Shown here: positions 29,393 to 41,300 of the stretch, piece after piece
Layout: the number at the start of each line of letters is the position of its first letter
Position numbering within the stretch: position 1 is the first letter of the stretch
Assembly (NCBI RefSeq): GCF_026230105.1
Contig: NC_079476.1
Location: 6,834,709-6,898,708 of the forward strand
Direction: 5' to 3'
Origin: Diorhabda sublineata
Taxonomy: Eukaryota > Arthropoda > Insecta > Coleoptera > Chrysomelidae
Length of the DNA: 64,000 bases
Notes under the pieces: model-generated
Databases searched by the model: none
Told to the model about the DNA's origin: nothing
What the model saw: the letters and a program-made list of their open reading frames with translations, nothing else
Translations under genes and position numbers: made by a program

Positions 29393-32300
29393 CTGAAAAG
29401 GAAAACAAGATATCGAATTATTTGATTTTTAATATGTTTCCATAATGACAGTATTTGTGAAAATGAGACTTTGTATCACATTTGTAGATTAGGTTATCAT
29501 CTGATGTGAATAACCCTTTAGACGGATCATGATTTTTAGTCTTTATGAGAAACATCCGCTTTAGCTTCTTTTTTCTAAACTCACTCAATATATTGAGACA
29601 TTTTTTATCCCTTTTTACTTTTTTCACAAACACAAGAGTTATAATACAATAAAAAATGCCACTTATATCACGAAGAAATAACTAATAAAAGAATATCTCA
29701 AAACAATTAATATTCGACGTATGTAATTATTAAATATTAATCAAATACAATTCAGTCTATATATTTGGAATAAATTTTAACGATATTATCTACTATGTGA
29801 AAAAAAAACTGAAACAGGTCGATTTTTATTCTCAAATTGATTATTCAAAGTATAAAAATATTATCCTCCTCCAACACCCCATCTTAATTATAAGCAACCC
29901 CTCGAAAATTTCAAATAAGAAAGGGGATTTTAGTCCTCCGTTCATCAATATAAAATTTTTTCAAATTTAGTGCAATCATAACTGAGAAAATTAATTTTTA
30001 AGAGGTAAAATTTTGATAATGTCTTTATCACAAAACTTTACGAATGTATAATATTTAGAATGTATTTTTCAATGTACTTTACAATTAAATTGAATGTTCA
30101 AAATGACCAGCATTAATTTCTTGATAATAACCGAGGCGATTTTGGAATCCTCGTTAACATTTTGTATGACCTCAGGGGTTATTTTTTTAATTTCTCTCGT
30201 TATCATTACTTTTAAATCAGCAATTTTGTTTGGTCCATTGAAATATACTTCAGATTTTGAATAACCCTATAAGAAGTAATCGAGAGGAGTCAAATCGGAG
30301 GTTCTAGCCGGCCATTCGATCGTTCCACCTCTTCCAATCCACCTATTGGGGAAAACCTCGTTTAAATAATTTCTAACTGTACGTGGAGTTCCGTCTGGTA
30401 GTTGTTGGTAGTAAATAGATCGATCTATCTTATTTGGATGATTAACTTCAGGAAAAAGTCTTTGTAATGAAGGCACTAAGAAGTTAATCAAAAAATCTAG
30501 ATAAACCTCACCATTGATCGTGCCCTCAAAAAAATAAGGGTCAATAATTTTATTATTAATGATATCAGCCTAAATGTTCACTTTTGATTGTGAGCTTCAC
30601 ACATCCATGAGGATTATCTCTGCTCTAATATCTACAGTTCTGTTTGTAAACCGTTTCGTTTAAATGAAACGTCAGAAAAAAACTATTTTGTTTATGAACT
30701 ACAAATCTGCGTTCATTCTGTCCATCATCAATTCTTGCCTTCGATCAGGATCATCTTCATTTAACTCCTCAATAACTGAACTTTGTAAGGGTGGTATTTC
30801 TATTTATGCAACTCTCAAAATAGATGATTTATTTACATCATTGTCGACGGCAAGTTCTCGAGTTCTCTTATGCGGATTTTCCTCAATCTCTTTTTTTCTT
30901 CAGTAAATTGAACATTTCTACCATTTTTTTCAATATTTTTTACATGTCCAGTTTCACGAAACTTTTTTTCAATTTCGCCAATTGTAGACCAGATATTTTA
31001 GTAGATATCTTCAAAGATTTTTTCCTGATGTTTAGCAGAATAATATGAAAATACCTGATTATTTCTAAAGGATACGAGCCCCGTCCCTTTTCAGTTGGCC
31101 CACTTAAAAAAATTCTAAATTATTAAACTTTATTTTAAAATGCCAAAAAGTAGCTGTTAGTAAAATATTTTATACTTTTAGTTTTACGTCTAAAATAGGT
31201 TTTGGATGAATATTATCAAATATTTTGAATGATATTTAATATGATGGAAATAGATAGGTCTTGTTGATAATAATTTTTTATGCATTTAGAAGGGTTCATT
31301 GTTTCCAAAATTGTGTTCAAAGTTTCATTAGGTCTAAAATACACAAATAATAAAGTAGGCTGTATAAGTCATGTTTTTACAAAATGTTTTTTTTTTCAAG
31401 TGACGGATAGATTTTTGAAGTACTTTTTCTTTTGCTTTGTTCTCTTAATAGTTCTTCATAAACGGATAGAGCATCTCTAACACCACGCCTTACTTTTGAG
31501 CTCCTGTCAAAATTCGGATCATTTTCAATGAATTGATCCATTATTTCAGTTATGGTAGACAAACTCCTTTTTACGAACGCCATCGAAAGTTCTTTTTGCT
31601 ATTCTTCTGAGTCACTGCTGTCAACATTTTTGTTTTCTTCTTGTTCAGTTAATTCCTTGAGCTCATCATTAGAAAGACTAGCCGCTGCTTCTTGAATTAT
31701 TTCTTCGACATCATCCACATTTACCCCTTCAAAACCGGTTTGCTTCGTTAATTTCACTATCTCTTCCACTATTTCATCCACATCGACAGAGTGTCCAACG
31801 TCATCGCTCTTACTTAAATCCGGCCAAATATTCTTCCATACTCCTTTCAAAGATATTTCTGTTACCTCATTCCAAGAAAGGCCTATGTTTTCTACAGCAT
31901 CGACGATGTTGTAGTTTTTTCAAAATTCTCTTCTCCGTCTGTTTTTTCAAACATTTGCTTAAAGGTTCGCCGCAAGTAATAAGCCTTAAAATTTGATATA
32001 ACGCCTTGGTCCATTGGTTGAATTAAGGCAGTTGTGTTAGGCGGCAAGAAAACCACTTCGACTGGAATGCATGTTGTTAAATCTGATAGTAAATGTGTTG
32101 GGTGGCTTGAAGCATTATCAATTAAGAGTAATGGTCTTTGTTCAAGTTTTTTAATTTCGCAATAACCTTTAACAGACGGGCAGAAATGTTCAGTGAACCA
32201 ATCCTGGAAAATTTTCGCAGTTAAGCGATCTTTTGCAGTTTTAAATCCTGGTACCCGTTTCTCTTCACGGGATAGAAATGTTCGTTTCGGCTTCTTTTCC

Positions 32301-35300
32301 AAAACAAGCCTGTTTCATCAACATTAAAAACCAATTATGGAGGATAGTTTCCTTCTTCAATTATTTTTTTTAATATCGCTGGAAATTCAGCCGCCGCTTT
32401 TGTATCACCACTTGCTGCTTCTCCTGTAATCTTTATGTTGTGAAGGTTATTTCGATGTTTAAATCTATTAAACCATCCTCGACTAGCAACGAAAGTTTCA
32501 CTTTTGTCAATTGTCTCAGCCTGAATGTAATTAAAAATTCTTCTAGCTTTTTCCATTATGATAGATTGGCTTAATGGCATATTGCGGTCAGTCGTTTTTC
32601 CATTTCTAGTTGCAGAGCTTGACGTAGTTGCAGTTGCCGATGACAGTATTTTTTCTTTATTCTTCATGATGGTTCTTATTGTTGAAGTTGGCAAATTCAA
32701 TGAAGCACTAATTAGGGTTTGACGTCCACCAGAATCTAATCTTCTAATCACTTCCATTTTAGTTTTGAGTGAAATGCTTTTTCTGGTTGCTTTCTTTTCT
32801 TTTTCATTATCACCCATAGTAAAAAACTAAAGATCAAAATATTTGACACAGTAATATAGTATTAAATATGTAAATTAATACCTACTTACAATAATGTCAA
32901 CAAATGTTTCCAATAATTAAAATATGTTTGTACAATACGGCATCAAACAAGAAATGCAAGTACACTCTTTCGGATATGTATTTGAAACCTATCGCTGCAT
33001 AATATTTCGGGGAATCCCCGTATGCTGCGAGCGATTTCGGGGAATCCCCGGGTTGAAATAAAAGAGTGCTAAACCGAAACAGCGTTAAGCTGTAATGAGG
33101 TGAGTATAATTTTTAAAATGTGTAGAGGAAAAGTTATTTATGAAAAAAAATTCGATTAATCATAATAAACTTATTCAAAAATGGGAAAAAGAACTCAGAA
33201 ATCGCGAAAGTTGTAAGCATGTCAAAATACAGTGTTCGAAATATAGTTCGCTTGTATAAAGCAAATGGTTCGATTGTCCCTAAATGCCGGTACGTAAGAA
33301 AATCGAAATTGTCAAAGATAAACGAGCGTTACAAAGAATAATTCAACAAAACAGACGTGCTATGGTCAACTAAGTGTACTTTGGAGTAATGCAGTGGGTA
33401 GGCGGGTTTCAAGATCCACTTGTCACAGAGGGGCTCAAAAATTAGGATTTCGGACATACAACGTAAATTTTGTAACACCTTAGTTTAATGCATATTTTCC
33501 TAAATTCAAATTTTATTTGCATAGGCCAAGTAAAAGCCATTATTGACTCAAATCCAAAAGAAAAATAGGGGGCCAAAAAGCATAAAAATTGGAATTTTGA
33601 ACGGTGGAGTTGTATACATTGTATACAAAAAAATGAAGCTTCTCATGCAGATTCTTTGAAGCGGAAAGTAAAATTTCCGGCATCTGTGATGGAGTGGGTG
33701 CTCGATATCTGCAAGAGGACTGGGAAAACTGCATTTCATAAACCGAATTGTCAATACTGAAAAGTACCTGGATATTTTAGAAGAATCATTGTTGCCAAGA
33801 GAAGTAACTTTAACCGCTGGGAAAGCCTTCATTTTTCAGTAAGATGGAGCAACATGCCATAAGTTAAAAAAGGCCTTAAAATGGTTCTCAGACAACAATA
33901 TTTTAGAGTGGGTTTCAAGTAGTCCAGATTTATCACCTATAGAAACACTTTGGCATGAAATGAAAAATCAGTTGCGTGCAAATCCAGCTAAAACTGTCAT
34001 GGAATTGAAAGAAAAACTACAAGAAATTTGGGATGATTTTACTCCCGCATACTGCCATAATTTAATAAACACCATGCCTCAAAGAATTACGGCTGTTATT
34101 AAAAATAAAAGGGATGTTACGCAATGGTAACTTTAAAAAAAATGTTTAATATTTAAGCTTTTCTGATTACATTTGGTTTGGTAATTATAACATACGTTAA
34201 AACTTGTAACTCCTGTAAAAGTATCTGAAATGTTTATAGAATATATAAAGTGCTCAAAACGAAACAATTTCCCGGTTTTTATTTTCTGAAAAAGCAATAA
34301 GTAGTAATTTTTTTCAATTGGGCCAACTGAAATGGGACGGGGCTCGTATTTCAATAGACCAGACAATATTGTTGATTTAAAAGTTAGGATTACGGAAGAA
34401 TTAAACAAAATAACCCCTGAGGTCATACAAAATGTTGTACGAGGACTCCAAAATCGCCTCGGTTATTGTCAAGAAGTGAATGCTGGTAATTTTGAAGATT
34501 CAATTTAATTGTAAAGTACATTCTAAATATTATACATACGTAAAGTTTTGTGATAGATACGTTATCAAAATTTTACGTCTTAAAAATTAATTTTCTCAGT
34601 TGAAATTTGAAAAAACCAGCAAGGTGCCACACGACCCCTTTTCTTATTTAAAATTTTCGAAGAGGTGCTGATAATTCAGAGGGGATGCTGGATAATATTT
34701 TCATACAGTAATTTGAGTCAATTTAAGAATAAAAATCGACCAGTTTCAGGTTTTTTTACATATAATAACGCTAAAATTGAATTTATTCCATACATATGGA
34801 AGTCATTGTATAAAAACTATAGTAATATAGAGCCAAATGTCACAAAGAGGTAACATGAGCAATTATTTCAATCAAATATAAAAAAAAACCTGCTTAGTGT
34901 CCTGTGAAAGGCAGTAAACATCCGATATCGGTGTAGAGTAGGGTTAGAGTTAGACGCACCCTTTACTTGCTCCCTAACGAGATCTAGTACCTAATTTTTT
35001 AACATACAGATATTCCGTTTGAAGGGTTAAAAACCACCATTAAATTGCTCATCGCCATGTTCCCATGAGAATTACATTTATTGATAAATTTAATCTGATA
35101 AAATGTTTCATATACACATTCTAAAAATGCATTATTAATCAAATTATCGAATCGAATATTGTTAAGTTTAATTTATATAATTTTAATTTGATTGGGTATG
35201 ATATATAATTTAAGCTGCATTTGGAATCTTTTTGTATTTTATAAGATTATTTTTTGATAATGATTCCGATTAAAAAAGTAGTTGTAAAAAAGAAGTCTAG

Positions 35301-38300
35301 AAATGTACAGAAAGTTAACACATTCGTTCAGTTCTACTCATAACTAAATCAATCAATCACTAGCTTTTACCCGCGGCTTCGCTCGCATCGAATCCATTAA
35401 ATAAGTATCAGAAATCATTATAATAGAAAAGAACGAACTCTATAGCTATATTAGAACCTGAGATATAGATCTTTGAATGTAGAAAAATTGCCAAAAACCT
35501 ACAAAAATCCATAACTCCACATTGAATGTCCGCGTCTAGCTCCTATCCAACTCAACCGATTTACGTGTTCAAAAAATCAATTTCAAAAGAAAGAAGGTGT
35601 TTCGGCGAGTGTTCTTAAACCAAAACGAACTCTGTAGCTATATTAGAACCTGAGATATAGATCTTTGAATGTAGAAAAATTGCCAAAAACCTACAAAAAT
35701 CCATAACTCCACATTGAATGTCCGCGTCTAGCTCCTATCCAACTCAACCGATTTACGTGTTCAAAAACTCAATTTCAAAAGAAAGAAGGTGTTTCGGCGA
35801 GTGTTCTTAAACCAAAACGAACTCTGTAGCTATATTAGAACCTGAGATATAGATCTTTGAATGTAGAAAAATTGCCAAAAACCTACAAAAATCCATAACT
35901 CCACATTGAATGTCCGCGTCTAGCTCCTATCCAACTCAACCGATTTACGTGTTCAAAAACTCAATTTCAAAAGAAAGAAGGTGTTTCGGCGAGTGTTCTT
36001 AAACCAAAACGAACTCTGTAGCTATATTAGAACCTGAGATATAGATCTTTGAATGTAGAAAAATTGCCAAAACCTACAAAAATCCATAACTCCACATTGA
36101 ATGTCCGCGTCTAGCTCCTCTCCAACTCAACCGATTTAAGTGTTCAAAAACTCAAAAGAAAGAAGGTGTTTCAGCGAGTGTTCTTAAGCCAAAACGAACT
36201 CTGTAGCTATATTAGAACCTGAGATATAGATCTTTGAATGTAGAAAAATTGCCAAAAACCTACAAAAATCCATAACTCCACATTGAATGTCCGCGTCTAG
36301 CTCCTATCCAACTCAACCGATTTACGTGTTCAAAAACTCAATTTCAAAAGAAAGAAGGTGTTTCGGCGAGTGTTGTTAAACCAAAACGAACTCTGTAGCT
36401 ATATTAGAACCTGAGATATAGATCTTTGAATGTAGAAAAATTGCCAAAAACGCCTCAATTATCTCAATACGATTTTCACAAATTTTTGTGTCTTGTGATA
36501 CGGTCGGTATCTTGGTGGTATTTACATCGTTGTCAGATCTTTCCCGAAAAATAATGAACTTTCTTATTTCAATCAGATCACCCTGTATATTTTTCGCTTT
36601 TCGATACCCTTAAGACATACTTATTATTTTTCAGTTCCCTATTCCTAAATGTCATAATTTCGGAGTTATAGTTACATTTGCGATATCTCCGGCGAAGTTA
36701 AAATAATGCATTTATGTGATTATAACTACTACAATAAAAAGTTTTACGTTTCAATAAATTATTATTGTTGAAGTTCAATCAAGTTGAAGTCACAATGGAT
36801 CGTTCATCTGAAAATGAACGAATTGATATTTTAATGATATTATGATATGGTGATAGGCGTAGAAGTCAACAAGGAAAGTGTTTAATAATTTATATCCTAA
36901 CCGAAATCCCATAACAAGATCTACTATCAGTAAATTAGTAAAAGATTTATCCAAATCACGGCGTAGAAAAACTGCATCAACTGAAAACAAATCATCAGAG
37001 GTTTGTGTCCTGTTAGAAGACGATCCACATTTGTGAAGTAGAAAAATTCAGTATCAGAAATTTTTAGACCATAACAATATTCCAAACGACAATATTTGGC
37101 TACAACAAGATGGGGTACCAACCTAACCTCACTATGCGTGTGTGGTGAGGCAACACCTAAGTAATGTGTTTCCTAGAAGATGGATTGAAAGGCGTGGTTT
37201 TATAGAATGGCCCCTGTGATCACCCGGCATGAATCCTTTAGACTATTACCTGTGGGGTCACTTAAGAAACATCGTTTATAAAACAGAACCTGTCAATATT
37301 CAGGAATTAAAAGATAGGATTACCACAGAAATAATAAGAATTGAGCAGTCAGGGATGAAGCAAAATGTATTGCAAAGTTTTAAAATCGCACGAATTGAAG
37401 TAAATGGACAACTTACTGAGCTGTAATAAATTATTAAAGAACATTCAAATTAAACGAGTTTATTTCGCATTTAGGTATAAAATATATCACATGAAAAATA
37501 ATCAGTATTTCTTAAGGATTTCTAAAAACACAAAATATATAGGGCGATCCATTTGAAATAACAAACTTCATTATTTTTCCGTAGATGGGAAAGATTTGAG
37601 AACAATGTAAATACCACCATAATACCAGCTGTATCAGAAGACCCTTATGCACAAAAATTTATAGAAATCGGAAAAGTCGTTTCGAGATAATTGAGGCGTT
37701 CCATACATAAAACTAACTCTGTATATAAAAGATACTTGCCTGTATTGTTGATGTAAGCTGATAGACACGCAGCAGTTGTGTTACCAATTTGTTTGCAAAC
37801 TGTATTTGCTGCGTTATTCTTTACAGGATACTTGCATTCTTCTGAATGAGATGGATCACAGTCATAACATATTAGGGTTGTGTTGCTTTGACACAATCCT
37901 GGAATTAATCCCAAATAGTATTTATATACAGGTATATATGTTCAGAATTATTCTTAAATTCCCACCAAGTTAAAAATCAGTAAATTTGCTTAAAATATAA
38001 TGAAAAATAAAATTTTGAAGTTCCCCATCATTCTCGTTTATGGAAAAAAAAATTATTCATGATCAAAGGTCAAAAAAATTAGTTTTTCGCGATTTTCAAC
38101 AAAACGGTAAGTTTTATAATAAAAAACTTTAGACAAAAATTGTAGGTCATAAAATTATCTATAAGAAACGTATGAACACTTTTTTCTTACGAGTCACTGT
38201 TTCTGAGATATAATGATTTAAAAAGGTGTGAAAGTTGTAATTCTCATAATGTGCACCGTTTCCACGCCAGGTAGTGTACTTAGCGCCTTTATTTAATGTG

Positions 38301-41300
38301 TTTTTGCCAGTAGGCCTATTCCACTGTTGTTAACATGTTTAATTTGAAACTATTGCAAAATAATGAAAATTAGCAGAGATTCAAAAGATAAAAGCGATTT
38401 AAATTAAAAAAAGTTGTGAAATTTAATCGTCCGAGTCGTAACTTTCAAATTCCTCTTCTTGTTCTTCTTCTTCATCTTCATTATGAGTGCATGTGAACTG
38501 CGTCAATCGCGATATATCACATCACTGTTGGTGATTAAATATTAGAGCACTATCGGCCTTGTCAAGATGTACATGCCAGAGAACAAAACATTCCGACTTT
38601 TTTGCAACCACATTTTGTACTGCATCCCTTTTTGCAGTTGCATAGGGTTCTAATGTATTTTTGACCAACTTCCAACCCCAGTCTACAGAGTCTAGCTAAT
38701 AACCAAGTCACACTTGAACTTGGTAATATAGCCGAAAAAGATATTGATCAGCAGCAACTGAGGATGGAGGAATACAAGCCAACTTGGTTTTTACTTTTAG
38801 TATTTTTAATAAAACATGTATATCGATACTTATCTAAGCAGGTAGTTTTTTTAGGAGCTCCGTACATAGAAAGAAGAAAGCGAATGCCGTAGGTAATAAC
38901 TTCTTGTCGAGTTGAATTATTGTTTTTAAAAACTAAATCTTGTTTTTCAAACATTTTGAAAATTGTTATTTTATCTCTCCTGTGAAATTCAGATGTCGTG
39001 TCACAGCCAGTTTGCAAAAGTAGATAAACTTTTCGATAAATAGATTTCCGATTGATGTTGAGCTTTTCCTGGTAGTAAGAAGAATAGGCTAGTTGACAAA
39101 ATTTGGAAATTAGCCTAAAACTATAGCTTAGCATTTGCTTCACCCCAAAAATATATTATTTTAAGAAAAATAGGTTTCTTACGTTAGTATTTTGAGTTTT
39201 TAGAAATAAATTTGAAATTTACCGCGAAAAAGGCCAAGACTGTCATGGTGTCATGAATGACGTCACACCTCGCGAAACAGCTGTGATTGTTTATGACAGT
39301 CAATTGTGTTTTTTAAGAAATAATGAATTACTCGTATTATAAATATTCCCATGAGTTCCAAACAATGAAGAAATACGAAAAAAGTGGTTAAAAATGACAA
39401 GAAGCAAGATGCTCTTATTTTATCAACTAATTTCACAAATAGTCCAGTCATTATAGTAAGTTCACCTCGGAATTCGAGATACCCAGCTGTAAGTCTGTAA
39501 ATACTTGTATATTGACATCCTAAAAGTTGTTTCAAAACCTACATATAGTAGGGTGTAAGCAACTATTAAATTTCAAAGTCAAAGGTCACAAAAATCGGTT
39601 TTTTTGCGCTTTTTTGGAAATATCTCATTTCCAATAGGTTTTTTGCTATTTGTATTCATTATCAATATTGTAGAATACAAAATTCTCTACAAATTTTGTT
39701 TAAAAAAATTTTTTATACGGTGAACCGTTTTCGAGATAGAGGGCGGAGAGCGCGCGGTCACAGCATCACTTTAGGTCAACCGGTGCCTCCGGTCGAAAAC
39801 GCGCCATATATATTTGATGAACTATCGATAAATCAATGATTATAAATATTTGTCCATTTGTCAATAGCAAAAAACCCATAGGAAATGAGATATTTCCCAA
39901 AAAAGCGCAAAAAACCGATTTTTGTGACCTTTGACCTTGAAATTTAATAGTTGCTTACACCATACCATATGTAGGTTTTGAGACAACTTTTAGGGTGTCA
40001 ATATACAAGTATTTACAGACTTACACCTGGATATCTCGAATTCCGAGATTCCTACCTAATTTAAGCTTAAATGACTGGACTAAAATTATTTCTGTGAATA
40101 TCATTTTGATATAAGTATTAAAAAAACTTGAGGTATCTATTTATAAATATATAGTAAAAGAACTTGCAAAATCTACCATAATATACCACACATAACATGC
40201 AAAATGTTCTGACGAAATTAAGTTAAATTTATTGAAACTTTGTATTCGCTAACCTCAAAATCAGTTAAGTATCTTCATTCCACAGTGGGTAAATGCGACT
40301 CTCTGACTGGTAATTGCTGATTAAATAAGACTTTGTTTATTCTTCACATAATACTAACATATAAGTTTTAACACTGCGGACTTCCTATATACAAAAGTAG
40401 GTGTTCATTGCAAAAAAATTGTCAAGCATAACTGGGTCAATTTTGGGCAAATTACTGCAGTTTGCTTTGTGAAATCCTGATTCCATGGCAAATTATACCT
40501 GTCTTTCAAGATTAAACTAAAAACGAACTTTATTAATTTAACAATAATTGCTGAAAACTCAAAATAACCTGGTCACTTTATATAAAAATGACAGCTATAA
40601 CATAGTGTTTCGCGAGGTGTGACGTCATGCTTTTCTGATTTGTGTTCAATGTCACGTGATTAAACGCCTCATTTGTCGATTTTTATTATTTTTTGTAAAA
40701 AAGCTGTTTTTTTATTTAATAATTATAATAGAAACTCAAAGCCATCCGATTTTTTCTTAGTGGAAACAAGCCTATTGCAATGGCGTATAAATAAAAGGAC
40801 TGGGTTTCATTTCACCTGATATTCTTCTAGTTATAAATTATGTATATTTTATATAAGTTACAATCACCGATAGTAGAATATTTCAACATATATTACAACT
40901 TTAAAGATGTATATACGTCGCGTACAACATTTACAACTTTTTGAAACCTTATATCTCAGAAAAAGTGGATCGTAGGAAAAAAAATATTCATACATTTTTT
41001 GTAGATAATTTTATGATCTACAATTTTTGTCTAAAGTATTTTTATAATAAAACTTACCGTTTTGCTGAAAATCGCGAAAAACCTATTTCTTTGACCTTTG
41101 ACCTTGAATAAAAATTTTTCCGTACACGGGAATGATGGGGAATTTTCAAATTCCATTTTCAATTATATCTTAAACAATTTCACTTTTTTTCAGCTTGGTG
41201 GGAATTTATATAGCTCCACTCTTATTTTTTGATCTAATTTGACCGGACTATATGTAGAAAAATGATAAATCAAATCCAATAGTTTTGAAAATGTATAATT

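Larger units (their letters stand above)
31075..34346 (+). mobile_element. Tc1-like element with 28-bp terminal inverted repeats, TA target
   Basis: The left end starts CGAGCCCCGTCCCTTTTCAG then TTGGCCCA; the right end, read inward, CGAGCCCCGTCCCATTTCAG then TTGGCCCA, one mismatch in 28. TA flanks both ends (31073-31074 and 34347-34348). The plus-strand transposase at about 33115-34130 has many stops early but ends well: ALKWFSDNNILEWVSSSPDL, SPIETLWHEMKNQLRANPAK and QRITAVIKNKRDVTQW. The size of 3272 bp is due to the Tigger inside. Confidence 0.93.
29740..34810. mobile_element. Transposon nest between inverted Tc3-like pieces (Ly6 intron 2)
   Basis: The outer blocks 29740-30255 and 34345-34800 are inverted copies of each other (for example AACTGAAACAGGTCGATTTT at 29819 on plus faces AAAATCGACCAGTTTCAGGT at 34733). 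The left copy continues into a whole decayed transposase (30070-31060, minus). Between them sits a Tc1-like element with its own ends (31075-34346) that itself contains a Tigger. Order of insertion read from nesting: Tc3-like first, then Tc1-like, then Tigger. Confidence 0.85.
37955..41208. mobile_element. Large layered inverted-repeat element filling Ly6 intron 1
   Basis: Outer ends are exact: TAAATTCCCACCAAG at 37955-37969 and its reverse complement at 41194-41208. Outer arms run to about 38340 and from about 40760, recognisably homologous (AAAATTGTAGGTCATAAAAT faces ATTTTATGATCTACAATTTT). A second inverted pair, ATGACGTCACACCTCGCGAA near 39257-39277 and its inverse near 40611-40631, and a third, 39430-39665 against 39855-40098, lie inside. 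The left half between the first and second layers carries a cysteine-rich frame on the minus strand. The whole covers about 3.25 of the 3.69 kb of the intron. Confidence 0.85.

Noticed and set aside
29418..29633. 71-residue minus frame just upstream of Ly6 exon 3
   Set aside because: Lysine-rich, no Ly6 cysteine pattern, no acceptor that would keep the phase; treated as intron.
37645..37739. Reading on through the Ly6 exon 2 donor to the stop at 37645
   Set aside because: It would end the protein after half of the three-finger domain; the GC donor joins in phase to the missing half at 29392.
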